Shown here piece after piece: positions 46,292-53,825 of a DNA stretch of 64,000 bases; within the stretch, counting starts at the first letter, position 1; each line of letters begins with the position of its first letter. A model generated the notes under the pieces. That model worked only from the letters and a program-made list of their open reading frames with translations, made no database searches and was not told where the DNA came from. Made by a program: the position numbers and the translations under genes. Source of the DNA: Nocardia gamkensis NBRC 108242 (lineage in GTDB: Bacteria > Actinomycetota > Actinomycetes > Mycobacteriales > Mycobacteriaceae); contig NZ_BDBM01000022.1 of assembly GCF_001612985.1 (NCBI RefSeq), positions 62,001 through 126,000 on the forward strand. Direction: 5' to 3'.

Positions 46292-46446
46292 TTTTCCCAG
46301 CGCTTGCGGCGCTGGGTGTTCGCGGCCCCTTGGTGGCTCGCGTCCGAGCGACCGCCGCTTGCTCCTTCGTCGGGTACGCGGCGGCCACTCGGACGCGAGC
46401 CGGGCCGCGAACCGCCCATGCTCAGTCTCGCTTCTCTCGGAACCTG
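46292..46446 (-). repeat. Palindromic interspersed repeat, copy B (inverted relative to copy A)
   Basis: Read on the minus strand this ~155-nt segment matches copy A (34154-34307) across flanks, both arms and loop, with scattered changes. Its core arms 46335-46358 and 46378-46401 are complementary at 22 of 24 positions; the two exceptions are G-U compatible. The near side begins with a terminator-like hairpin after the DUF4333 gene. It fills the gap before the 5'-3' exonuclease gene. Confidence 0.75.
46296..46316 (+). terminator. Hairpin after the DUF4333 gene
   Basis: CCCAGCGC (46296-46303) and GCGCTGGG (46309-46316) pair perfectly around a 5-nt loop, 12 nt after the stop. The hairpin coincides with the edge of repeat copy B, so the repeat may double as a terminator. 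Confidence 0.6.
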
Positions 46447-46495
46447 TAGTTGAGCCGGTGTGATTGCGCCGGAGGTAGCCGCCCCTCGGATCCTG

Positions 46496-46540
46496 GGCTG
46501 GGCCGCGAACGGCGCCTGCTCAGAGCTTCGCTCGGTCGGG
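46496..46540 (-). repeat. Partial third copy of the palindromic repeat flank
   Basis: GGGCCGCGAACGGCGCCTGC and the following CTCAG...CTTCGCTCGG resemble the distal flank of copy B (46402-46440) in the same orientation. This suggests a decayed half-element adjacent to copy B. Confidence 0.45.
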
Positions 46541-46587
46541 CCGGAGTTGTCGTGCGTAACGCGGTGGGGCTTCCGCGTCTCCCGGAT

Positions 46588-47553
46588 TCAGCTGAGGCGG
46601 GCCGCGAGGGCGGTGATCAAGCGCGTGACCGGGCTCTCGGCGTTGTAGGCGGTGGCCAAGGCGCGCAGACGGTCCGGGTCGGCGGGTTCGGTGGGGAGAG
46701 CGTCGCTGCGGGACAGGGTGACCTCGGCGTCGCAGACCACTCGCACCACCGGCGCGGCGGCCTTCAGATAGTCCTCGGCGGCGCGCAGCCGGGCGCGCAC
46801 GGTTTGGGACAGGTCGGCATCCGGGTCCTCGACAGCCGCGACCAGTGCTTCCAGGGAACCGAAACGGGAGATCAGCGTGGAGGCGGATTTCTCGCCGATG
46901 CCCGCCACCCCCGGCAGGCCGTCGGAGGCGTCGCCGCGCAGCGTGGCCATGTCGGCGTAGGCCGGGCCCGCGTTTCGCAGCGGTACGCCGTACTTCGCCG
47001 ATACCTCGGCCGGGCCGAAGAGTTCCGCCTTGGCCAGCCCCCGTCCGGCGTAGAGCACCCGTACCTGGGGCGTCGGCTCGTCTCGTACCAGTTGCAACAG
47101 GTCGCGGTCGCCGCTGACCACGATCACCTCGTCGGTGCGCTCTCGGGTGGCCAAGGTGCCCAGCACGTCGTCGGCCTCCAGGCCCTCCGCGCCGCCGGTC
47201 GCGATGCCCGCCGCGGCGAGCACCTCCAGGATCATGTCCACCTGCGGGGTGAGCGTGTCCGGAACGGTTTCGGCGCCGGGTGCGGCGTCCGGTGAGGTAT
47301 CCAACCGGTGTGCCTTGTAGGACGGCACCAGCTCGACCCGATACGCCGGCCGCCAGTCCAGATCCAGGCACACCACCAGCCTGCTCGGTGCGAACTTGGT
47401 GATCAGCGACGCCACCATGTCGGTGAAACCGCGCAACGCGTTCACCGACCGCCCGTCGGGCGCGGTGATCTTGTCGGGGATGGCGTGGAACGCGCGGAAC
47501 CACAGACTGGCGCCGTCCAACAGCAACAGGGGCCCACCGGCAGCAGAGGTCAC
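46588..47553 (-). CDS. 5'-3' exonuclease (PolA N-terminal-type FEN domain)
   Basis: The 321-residue protein (GTG start) is a stand-alone FEN nuclease. It shows [18 protein letters not shown] (Asp), [25 protein letters not shown] (Asp, Arg, Lys), [15 protein letters not shown] (acidic cluster), [12 protein letters not shown], and the helix-hairpin-helix [19 protein letters not shown]. It should remove 5' flaps or RNA primers with two metal ions. It is not fused to a polymerase. It is divergent from the M24 peptidase gene. Confidence 0.93.
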   Translation of the reverse strand: MTSAAGGPLLLLDGASLWFRAFHAIPDKITAPDGRSVNALRGFTDMVASLITKFAPSRLVVCLDLDWRPAYRVELVPSYKAHRLDTSPDAAPGAETVPDTLTPQVDMILEVLAAAGIATGGAEGLEADDVLGTLATRERTDEVIVVSGDRDLLQLVRDEPTPQVRVLYAGRGLAKAELFGPAEVSAKYGVPLRNAGPAYADMATLRGDASDGLPGVAGIGEKSASTLISRFGSLEALVAAVEDPDADLSQTVRARLRAAEDYLKAAAPVVRVVCDAEVTLSRSDALPTEPADPDRLRALATAYNAESPVTRLITALAARLS

Positions 47554-47637
47554 GGGCCGAGGTTACTCGCCTGCACCGACAGCGCCCTGGCGAAGTTCGG
47601 CGTTCCTCCCACGCGCCCGGCAGGTAACGTCGGACGA

Positions 47638-48765
47638 ATGAGCTCGCATACGGAATCGAGGTTCGCGGCGGACGTCTACGGTGCCCGGCTGGAGCGGGCA
47701 GTGGAGCTGATGCGGGCCGCCCATCTCGACGCTTTGCTGATCACCCCCGGGCCGGACCTGCGCTATCTGATCGGCTCGGCGGCCGAGTCGTTCGAGCGGC
47801 TGACCTGCCTGGTGATCCCGGCGGACGGAGCCACGCCGTCGGTCGTGATCCCGAAACTGGAGCTGGCGTCGCTGGAGGGCTCCGCGGCGGGTGAACTGGG
47901 CCTGCAAGTGCTGGACTGGGTCGACGGCACGAACCCGTACGGCCTGGTGAAGTCCGCGCTGCACGTGGGCTCCCGGGTGGCCGTGGCCGATGTGATGCCC
48001 GCGCTGCATCTGCTGCCGCTGGCCGAGTCGTTCACCGGTCTGCCGGTATCGGCCACTCCCGTGCTGCGCGAACTGCGCATGATCAAGGACCCGGCCGAGG
48101 TGGACGCCCTGCGCCGAGCGGGCGCCGCGATCGACCGGGTGCACGCGCGAATGGGGGAGTTCTTGCAGGTGGGGCGCACCGAGGCAGAGGTCGGCCGCGA
48201 TATCGAAGCCGCGATCCTCGCCGAGGGGCATACCGAGGCGGCGTTCGTCATCGTGGGCAGCGGTCCGCACGGCGCGGACCCCCATCACGGCGTGTCCGAA
48301 CGCCGGATCGAGGCCGGGGACGTGGTGGTCGTCGACATCGGCGGCCCGGTCGAGCCCGGCTACTACTCCGACTCCACCCGTACCTACGTCCTGGGCGAAC
48401 CCGACCCGGAGGTGGCCGCCCGGTACGCCGAACTGGAAAGCGCCCAGGCGGCGGCGGTGGCGGCCGTCGGTCCCGGCGTCACCGCGGCCGCGGTGGACGC
48501 CGCGGCGCGAAACCCGTTGACCGAAGCCGGTTTCGGGCCCGCTTTCGTGCACCGCACCGGTCACGGCATCGGCCTGTCGGTGCACGAGGAGCCCTACATC
48601 GTCGCGGGCAACGACCTCGTCCTGCGGCCCGGCATGGCATTCAGCGTCGAGCCCGGCATCTACTTCCGCGGCGAGTGGGGCGCGCGCATCGAGGACATCG
48701 TGGTGGTCACCGAGGAGGGCGGCGAATCCCTGAACAAGCGGCCGCACGGCCTCACGGTCCTGTGA
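47638..48765 (+). CDS. M24-family metallopeptidase (Xaa-Pro aminopeptidase/PepE-like)
   Basis: From ATG 47638 the protein has 375 residues: a creatinase-like N-terminal domain (~1-135) and a pita-bread catalytic domain. Five metal ligands are visible: Asp in VVVDIGG, Asp in YYSDSTRTY, His in FVHRTGHGIGLSVHE, Glu in SVEPGIYF and Glu in ARIEDIVVV. It cleaves dipeptides or N-terminal residues before proline. The position opposite the 5'-3' exonuclease matches pepE of mycobacteria. Confidence 0.92.
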   Translation: MSSHTESRFAADVYGARLERAVELMRAAHLDALLITPGPDLRYLIGSAAESFERLTCLVIPADGATPSVVIPKLELASLEGSAAGELGLQVLDWVDGTNPYGLVKSALHVGSRVAVADVMPALHLLPLAESFTGLPVSATPVLRELRMIKDPAEVDALRRAGAAIDRVHARMGEFLQVGRTEAEVGRDIEAAILAEGHTEAAFVIVGSGPHGADPHHGVSERRIEAGDVVVVDIGGPVEPGYYSDSTRTYVLGEPDPEVAARYAELESAQAAAVAAVGPGVTAAAVDAAARNPLTEAGFGPAFVHRTGHGIGLSVHEEPYIVAGNDLVLRPGMAFSVEPGIYFRGEWGARIEDIVVVTEEGGESLNKRPHGLTVL

Positions 48766-48766
48766 T

Positions 48767-48790
48767 CGACGGCTGAAGGGCCGGCCGTCG
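48767..48790. terminator. Hairpin between the M24 peptidase and PPOX genes
   Basis: CGACGGC (48767-48773) and GCCGTCG (48784-48790) pair perfectly around a 10-nt loop, directly after the peptidase stop and before the convergent PPOX gene. It could terminate both. Confidence 0.5.
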
Positions 48791-48801
48791 CGGCGAAGCT
48801 G

Positions 48802-49233
48802 CTAGGCGCCTGCGCCGTTCGTATCGGCGGCCGGTGCGACGAGCGTGCTGCTGGACAGGACGCGCCGGACCTGGATGGCGATCACCACACGGGTCGGGTT
48901 CTCCCGCGGCACGCGATAGCGGCCCGCGTACTGCTCGACCGCCTCGGCGACGTCGTCCGGGGCGTCGAGCACGGTGGCCGGGCCCTCCAAGGTGATCCAC
49001 CGGATCCCGTCGACCTGACTGACCGCCGCGTATCCGGAGCGGCGCACGTTGCGCACCTTCACCGACCCGTCGTTGGTGATCACGCGCGCGATCCCGGCGT
49101 CCTGGTCCCAGGTGAACCCCACCGCCACGACATGGGGCGTTCCGTCCGCCCGCAATGTCGTCAGCGTGGCGAGATGCCGTTCGGCGACGAACTCGAGGGC
49201 GGCGGGCGACAACTCAGCAGTACTCGTCGGCAT
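48802..49233 (-). CDS. PPOX-class F420-dependent oxidoreductase (biliverdin-reductase-like)
   Basis: From ATG 49233 the protein has 143 residues and the split-barrel pattern LEFVAERHLATLTTLRADGTPHVVAVGFTWD, VKVRNVRRSGYAAVSQVDGIRWITLEG and a C-terminal RYRVPRENPTRVVIAIQ strand. By synteny with the SDR and cobL genes it corresponds to M. tuberculosis Rv2074, an F420H2-dependent biliverdin reductase. The neighbouring tetrapyrrole genes fit that role. The C-terminal ~15 residues are disordered. Confidence 0.87.
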   Translation of the reverse strand: MPTSTAELSPAALEFVAERHLATLTTLRADGTPHVVAVGFTWDQDAGIARVITNDGSVKVRNVRRSGYAAVSQVDGIRWITLEGPATVLDAPDDVAEAVEQYAGRYRVPRENPTRVVIAIQVRRVLSSSTLVAPAADTNGAGA

Positions 49234-49334
49234 CCCCCGACCGTAGCCGTCGGCACGGGTCGGCGCCGCACCAGCCCGGTCCGCGACAGGTGAGCGATGA
49301 CGGGCCGCACCCATGGCAATGAAAGACTGACCTC

Positions 49335-50090
49335 ATGGGAACGCGTGGATTGGCCGACGGCACGGTACTGCTGCTGGGCGGTCGCAGCGAGATCGGGCTC
49401 GAAGTGGCGCGGCGGCTGGCGCCCGGGCGCGCGGTGGTTCTGGCGGCCCGGCGCAGCGGCGAGCTGGACGCGCAGCGGGCGCAGATCACCGCGGCGGGCG
49501 CGAGCGAAGTGCACGCCGTCGAATTCGACGCCGACGACGTGGCGAGTCATCCGGCGCTGCTGGAGAAGATCGCCGCCGAGCACGGGCCGATCGGCATCGC
49601 GGTGCTCGCCTTCGGCGTGCTCGGCGATCAGCAACGCGCCGAGCGGGATCCCGCGCACGCGGCGGCGATCCTGCACACCGACTTCGTCGCCCAGGCGAGT
49701 GTTCTCACGTCACTGGCGAACCTGATGCGCGCGCGGGGGGCGGGACAGCTCGTCGTGTTCAGTTCGGTCGCGGGCGTGCGCGTCCGGCGTGCCAACTACG
49801 TCTACGGGTCGGCCAAGGCGGGCCTCGACGGATTCGCCTCCGGTCTCGCGGATGCCCTGCACGGCAGCGGGGTTCGGTTGCTGCTGGTCCGGCCCGGGTT
49901 CGTCATCGGGCGGATGACCGAGGGGATGTCGCCGGCGCCGTTCTCCAGTACTCCTGATCAGGTCGCCGGCGCGGTGGTCGCGGGTTTGCGCCGCGGCGGG
50001 AGCCGGGTCTGGGTACCCCGGATCCTGCAACCGGTGTTCTTCGCGATGCGTCTGCTGCCGCAACCGATCTGGCGTCGGATGCCGCGGTGA
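49335..50090 (+). CDS. Short-chain dehydrogenase/reductase, DprE2-like
   Basis: The 251-residue NAD(P)-binding protein has an altered glycine motif (LLLGGRSEIGLEVAR) and AFGVLGDQ in place of NNAG. The catalytic Ser-Tyr-Lys is VVFSSVAGVRVRRANYVYGSAKAG. The C-terminus is like decaprenyl-phospho-ribose 2'-epimerase subunit DprE2. It is more likely the paralogue that sits beside cobL (Rv2073c in M. tuberculosis) than the arabinan enzyme itself. Its stop overlaps the cobL start by 4 nt. Confidence 0.82.
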   Translation: MGTRGLADGTVLLLGGRSEIGLEVARRLAPGRAVVLAARRSGELDAQRAQITAAGASEVHAVEFDADDVASHPALLEKIAAEHGPIGIAVLAFGVLGDQQRAERDPAHAAAILHTDFVAQASVLTSLANLMRARGAGQLVVFSSVAGVRVRRANYVYGSAKAGLDGFASGLADALHGSGVRLLLVRPGFVIGRMTEGMSPAPFSSTPDQVAGAVVAGLRRGGSRVWVPRILQPVFFAMRLLPQPIWRRMPR

Positions 50091-51352
50091 GCGCCACGCC
50101 CGCGTCGTGGACCGGCGCGCCGATCGCGGTCGTCGGCATCGGCGCCGACGGCTGGGACGGTCTCGGTCGCGCCGCGCGGGAGGCGGTCGGCGACGCCGAA
50201 TTCCTGTTCGGTTCCGCGCGTCAGCTCGCACTCGTGCCGCCCACCGTGGCGGCGCGGCGGATGACCTGGCCGTCGCCGCTGCTGCCCGCGCTGCCCGGCC
50301 TGTTCGAACGGTATTCCGGCGCGCGATTGTGCGTCCTGGCCAGCGGCGATCCCATGTTCTACGGGATCGGCGTCACCTTGGCCCGGCTGCTGGGCCCGCA
50401 GGCGCTCCGGGTGCTGCCCCAGCCGTCTTCGGCTTCCCTGGCCTGCGCCAGGCTGGGGTGGGCGCTGGCCGAAACGCCGGTGGTCAGCGTGGTCGGGCGT
50501 CCGCTGGCGACGGTGCTGCCCGAGTTGGCCGACCGCAGGCGGCTGCTGGTGCTCAGCGCCGACGAGCACACGCCGCAAAGCTTGGCGCAGTTGCTGGGCC
50601 GGAACGGTTTCGGCGGTTCCGAGCTGACGGTCCTCGAGCAACTGGGCGGTTCCGCCGAACGGCACCGCGCCGGAATCGCGAAGCAGTGGGAACATCCGCC
50701 GGGCGACCCGTTGAACATCGTGGCGATCACCTGCGCGTCCGACCCGGACCAGCCGCGTGCCACACGCCTGCCCGGGCTGCCGGACGAATTGTTCGGGGGC
50801 GACGGGCAGCTCACCAAGCACGAGATCCGTGCGCTGACACTGGCGGCGCTGGCGCCCGCCCCCGGTGAACTGCTGTGGGATGTGGGCGGCGGGTCGGGCA
50901 GTATCGCCATCGAATGGTGCCGGGCGCACCCGGGCAACCGGGCCGTCACGTTCGAACGGCTCGAGCGCAGGCGGCGGCAGATCTCCGGCAACGCGGACGC
51001 TCTGGGCGTGCCGCACATCCTGGTGCGCGGCGAGGTGTGTGCCGAACTCGCCGCCGACAGCGAGATCATTGCTCCCGACGCCATTTTCGTGGGTGGGGGC
51101 CTGACTCAGGATGGCCTGCTCGAGACATGCTGGGCGCAGTTGCGCCCACGCGGCAGACTCGTCGCGAACGCGGTGACCGCCGAATCGGAATCACTGCTGC
51201 TCAGCTGGTCAAGTGCCCAGGGCGGCGTCTTGCGGAAGTTCCAGATCTATCGCGGGGAGCCCCTGGGGTCTTTCACCACTTGGCGCCCGCAGCTTCCCGT
51301 CACGCAGTGGTCGGTGGTGAAAACCGCGGCGGCGTTCCCCGCAGAGGGGTGA
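50087..51352 (+). CDS. cobL: Precorrin-6Y C5,15-methyltransferase (decarboxylating)
   Basis: CobL methylates C5 and C15 of dihydro-precorrin-6 and decarboxylates the C12 acetate. The 421-residue fusion has an N-terminal CobE-type methyltransferase domain (~1-215, VLASGDPMFYGIGVTLARLLG). The C-terminal CobT/CbiT-type domain (~235-420) has the SAM loop LLWDVGGGSGSIAIEWCR. The GTG start overlaps the SDR stop, so the two genes are coupled. cobK follows after an unrelated exported-protein gene. Confidence 0.95.
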   Translation: MSATPASWTGAPIAVVGIGADGWDGLGRAAREAVGDAEFLFGSARQLALVPPTVAARRMTWPSPLLPALPGLFERYSGARLCVLASGDPMFYGIGVTLARLLGPQALRVLPQPSSASLACARLGWALAETPVVSVVGRPLATVLPELADRRRLLVLSADEHTPQSLAQLLGRNGFGGSELTVLEQLGGSAERHRAGIAKQWEHPPGDPLNIVAITCASDPDQPRATRLPGLPDELFGGDGQLTKHEIRALTLAALAPAPGELLWDVGGGSGSIAIEWCRAHPGNRAVTFERLERRRRQISGNADALGVPHILVRGEVCAELAADSEIIAPDAIFVGGGLTQDGLLETCWAQLRPRGRLVANAVTAESESLLLSWSSAQGGVLRKFQIYRGEPLGSFTTWRPQLPVTQWSVVKTAAAFPAEG

Positions 51353-51388
51353 ACACGTTACCGGTCACGCGGTAGGGTCGGGGCCGAG

Positions 51389-51406
51389 TTCCGGTCGTGA
51401 CCGGAA
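51389..51406. promoter_or_regulatory. Palindrome upstream of the exported glycine-rich protein
   Basis: TTCCGGTC, 2 nt, GACCGGAA is a perfect inverted repeat 24 nt before the ATG at 51431. The tiny loop fits an operator better than a terminator. A related CCGGTCACG string lies at 51361. Confidence 0.3.
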
Positions 51407-51430
51407 ATCCGATTCCTGTTGGGGAGATAG

Positions 51431-52048
51431 ATGAGATACAAGAAGTTCGCCGCTACCGCATTGCTGGCCGTCGCCGCCACCGGAGTGACCGCCGGTACCT
51501 CCTACGCCGCTCCCACGCCGCCCGCGGCGCAGGACCAGTCCGCGGCCGCGCCCACCGTCACGGGCACGGACCAGGGCGTCGGTTACGCGTTGCAGCTCGC
51601 CGACGCGGGCAAGTCGGTCGTCACCAGTGTGACCGGCGGCGCGTTCAGCGTCGACACCGACAACCGGTCGGTCACCCTGAAGAACTCCGCGGGCGAGACC
51701 GTCACCAGCATTCCGCTCACCGCGACGGCCAAGGGCCAAGAGGTGAACATCGCGGCGGCCGTCGCCGACGAGGGCAGGCAGCTGACGCTGACCCCGCAGG
51801 TCGCGCCGACCGCGAACGCGCCGGTCGCCGCCGAGTTCATCGGCGCGCAGGAGTGGTTCTTCGCCGAGCTGCAGCGCGCCTCGCTCGGCGCTCTGGTCGG
51901 CGGCCTGATCGGCGCCGCCATCGGCATCGTCTTCTTCGGTGTCGGCATCCTGCCGGGCGCGGTGCTCGGCGCGCTGATCGGTCTGGCCGTCGCGGGCGGG
52001 CCGTCGCTGCTGAACGCGGGTATCGCCTACTTCAGCGGCCAGCCCTGA
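51431..52048 (+). CDS. Exported protein with C-terminal glycine-zipper membrane segments
   Basis: The 205-residue protein has a Sec signal peptide (MRYKKFAATALLAVAATGVTA, cleavage after YAA). A beta-rich middle region (~45-130) reads GYALQLADAGKSVVTSVTGGAFSVD and ITLTPQV-like strands. The last ~60 residues are hydrophobic with Gly-x3-Gly spacing (ALVGGLIGAAIGIVFFGVGILPGAVLGALIGL). It resembles a Nocardia-abundant secreted family without assigned function. The position inside the cob cluster is odd. Its stop overlaps the apparent CTG start of cobK. Confidence 0.75.
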   Translation: MRYKKFAATALLAVAATGVTAGTSYAAPTPPAAQDQSAAAPTVTGTDQGVGYALQLADAGKSVVTSVTGGAFSVDTDNRSVTLKNSAGETVTSIPLTATAKGQEVNIAAAVADEGRQLTLTPQVAPTANAPVAAEFIGAQEWFFAELQRASLGALVGGLIGAAIGIVFFGVGILPGAVLGALIGLAVAGGPSLLNAGIAYFSGQP

Positions 52049-52791
52049 GAGTTCTGATTCTGGGCGGCACCCGGGAAGCGCGGGAGCTGGCCCATATCGC
52101 TTCCGGCGAGCGAGGATTCGACATCGTCTCCTCGCTCGCCGGTCGTGTGCGCGCACCCTTGCTACCGGAGGGCGCGGTCCGCGTCGGCGGTTTCGGCGGC
52201 GCCGAGGGACTGCGCGCCTGGCTCGCGGCCGACGAGACGGCCGCGATCGTCGACGCCACCCATCCGTTCGCGGCGGCCATCAGCGCCAACGCGGCGGCGG
52301 CCGCGCATGCCTCCGGTGTGCCGCTGGTGCACCTGCGACGGCCCAGATGGGTGGAGCGGACGGGGGACCGGTGGGTGCGGGTACCCGATCTCCCCGCCGC
52401 GGCGAGGGAAGCGGCCGCTCTCGGCGAGCGAGTCTTCCTGACCATCGGCAGGCAAGGCGTCGACGCGTTCGCGGGTTCGGTCCGGCAATGGTTCCTGATC
52501 CGCGCCATCGACCCGCCCGAAGGCGCGCTGCCGCCGCGACACGAAGTGCTCCTCGCCCGGGGGCCCTTCGCGGTGGAGGGCGAATCGCGGCTGCTCGCCG
52601 AGCATCGGATCGACGTGCTCGTCACCAAGGACAGCGGCGGCGACCAGATCGAAGCCAAACTCGCCGCCGCCCGCGCGGCCGGAATTCCGGTCGTCGTCGT
52701 GGACCGCCCGCCGCTGCCCGAGGGCGCGCCGATCGTGGAATCACCCGAGCAGGCACTGAATTGGTTGCGCGACAGGCGAACCCGGCGCTGA
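52045..52791 (+). CDS. cobK: Precorrin-6A reductase
   Basis: CobK reduces precorrin-6A to dihydro-precorrin-6 with NADPH. The conserved N-terminus RVLILGGTREARELA begins right after a CTG at 52045. No ATG, GTG or TTG exists in frame between there and a GTG at 51853, which lies deep in the previous gene. CTG as start gives 248 residues, the normal length, and a 4-nt overlap (CTGA) with the previous stop. Other blocks: AAIVDATHPFAAAISANAA, VFLTIGRQGVDAF and VLVTKDSGGDQIEAKLAAA. Confidence 0.9.
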   Translation: MRVLILGGTREARELAHIASGERGFDIVSSLAGRVRAPLLPEGAVRVGGFGGAEGLRAWLAADETAAIVDATHPFAAAISANAAAAAHASGVPLVHLRRPRWVERTGDRWVRVPDLPAAAREAAALGERVFLTIGRQGVDAFAGSVRQWFLIRAIDPPEGALPPRHEVLLARGPFAVEGESRLLAEHRIDVLVTKDSGGDQIEAKLAAARAAGIPVVVVDRPPLPEGAPIVESPEQALNWLRDRRTRR

Positions 52792-52809
52792 TGAGTCGGT
52801 CTCACGCGC

Positions 52810-53340
52810 TCAGCTGTCGAGCAGCTCCGGTAGATGGTCGAACCACTCCAGCACCGCCCGCTCGTAGCGGATCCCGAAGTCCAGTGTGGCGCGGGCGAAC
52901 GTGGGCTTTCCCTCCGGATCTTCGGCGAGATACCGCGTGAGCCGCGCCTGATGGATCTCGCGGTTGGCCGCGACGATGCCGTCGAGCCGGCCGCGATCGA
53001 GATGCTCACCGAAGGAGAGCGTCAGCAGCAACGGCACCCGGATGGTCTCCCCGCCGGGATCGCGGGCGACCCACTCCAGGAACGCCTCGCGCCCCGCGTC
53101 GGTGATGCGATAGGGCGTGCGTTCCCTGGCTCCGGTCTCGCCCTTCTCGACGAGTCCCGCCGCGTCCATGGTGGCGAGTTCCCGGTAGACCTGGCTCTGC
53201 GTGATCGTCCAGAAGTCGCCGATCCGGTCCTGGGCCTGGGTCACCAGATCCCATCCCGACATGGGCCCTTCGTGCAGAAATCCGAGCAACGACGCCGCCG
53301 TCGAGTTCAGTGGTTTGCGCTTGGTCGCGGTGTTGGTCAA
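52810..53340 (-). CDS. PadR-family transcriptional regulator
   Basis: The 176-residue protein (TTG start after GGGAGCAG) has the PadR winged helix at ~12-90: ASLLGFLHEGPMSGWDLVTQAQDRIGDFWTITQSQVYRELATMDAAGLVE, then RTPYRITDAGREAFLEW. A C-terminal helical dimerisation region (Vir_act_alpha_C, ~95-170) follows. PadR proteins repress genes for stress or drug export. A 21-nt palindrome 21 nt upstream of its start is the probable operator for autorepression. No exporter gene is adjacent. Confidence 0.88.
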   Translation of the reverse strand: MTNTATKRKPLNSTAASLLGFLHEGPMSGWDLVTQAQDRIGDFWTITQSQVYRELATMDAAGLVEKGETGARERTPYRITDAGREAFLEWVARDPGGETIRVPLLLTLSFGEHLDRGRLDGIVAANREIHQARLTRYLAEDPEGKPTFARATLDFGIRYERAVLEWFDHLPELLDS

Positions 53341-53360
53341 CGACTGCTCCCTTCGCTCTC

Positions 53361-53381
53361 AACATTCCATAGTGGAATGTT
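53361..53381. promoter_or_regulatory. Probable PadR operator
   Basis: AACATTCCA, 3 nt, TGGAATGTT forms a perfect inverted repeat with 9-nt arms between the PadR start (53340) and the coiled-coil gene end (53398). It is strikingly AT-rich for this DNA and contains a TATAGTGG-like core. The arrangement fits autorepression by the adjacent PadR protein. Confidence 0.6.
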
Positions 53382-53397
53382 ACCGGAACGGCGTGGG

Positions 53398-53793
53398 TCA
53401 GGCGTCGCCGGTCAACTTGTCGAGCCGGGCGAGCACCTGTGCCATGCCCTGCTCCAGTCGCGCCTGTCCCTGTTCGAGCTGCGCCTGGCCGTGGGCCAGC
53501 GCGGTCTGGCCCTGTTCCAGCCGGATCTGTCCTTGTTCGAGCACGGTGACCCTGCGGTTGAGTTCACCCACATTCTCGCGCAGGTTCCCGACATCCCGGC
53601 GAAGCTCGCCGACGGCTTCCCCGACGGTCTCCGCGCGCCGGTCGATCCGGCCGATGCCGTCGAGCGCCTTCCTGGTCAGCGCCGCGAGTTCGTTGAGGAC
53701 CTCGCCCTGCTCGTCGAGCGCTTGTTCGCTCGCGGTGGCCCTGGCCTCCAAGGCGCGGGCGCGCAGCGTCAGCTCCGGCAGTGTCGCGGCCAA
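53398..53793 (-). CDS. Small coiled-coil protein with EQGQ heptad repeats
   Basis: The 131-residue protein (TTG start) is almost entirely predicted helix. Residues 1-70 hold Ala/Glu/Arg-rich heptads. Residues 75-120 hold a seven-residue repeat of the type LEQGQxx, read as VLEQGQIRLEQGQTALAHGQ then AQLEQGQARLEQG. It has no signal or membrane segment and matches no family I know. The repeat is also visible in the DNA as 21-nt units. It ends upstream of the PadR promoter and lies 32 nt from the end of cobIJ. Confidence 0.65.
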   Translation of the reverse strand: MAATLPELTLRARALEARATASEQALDEQGEVLNELAALTRKALDGIGRIDRRAETVGEAVGELRRDVGNLRENVGELNRRVTVLEQGQIRLEQGQTALAHGQAQLEQGQARLEQGMAQVLARLDKLTGDA

Positions 53794-53825
53794 GGTCCCT
53801 CCGATCGTCGGTGCGTCTGGCGATC

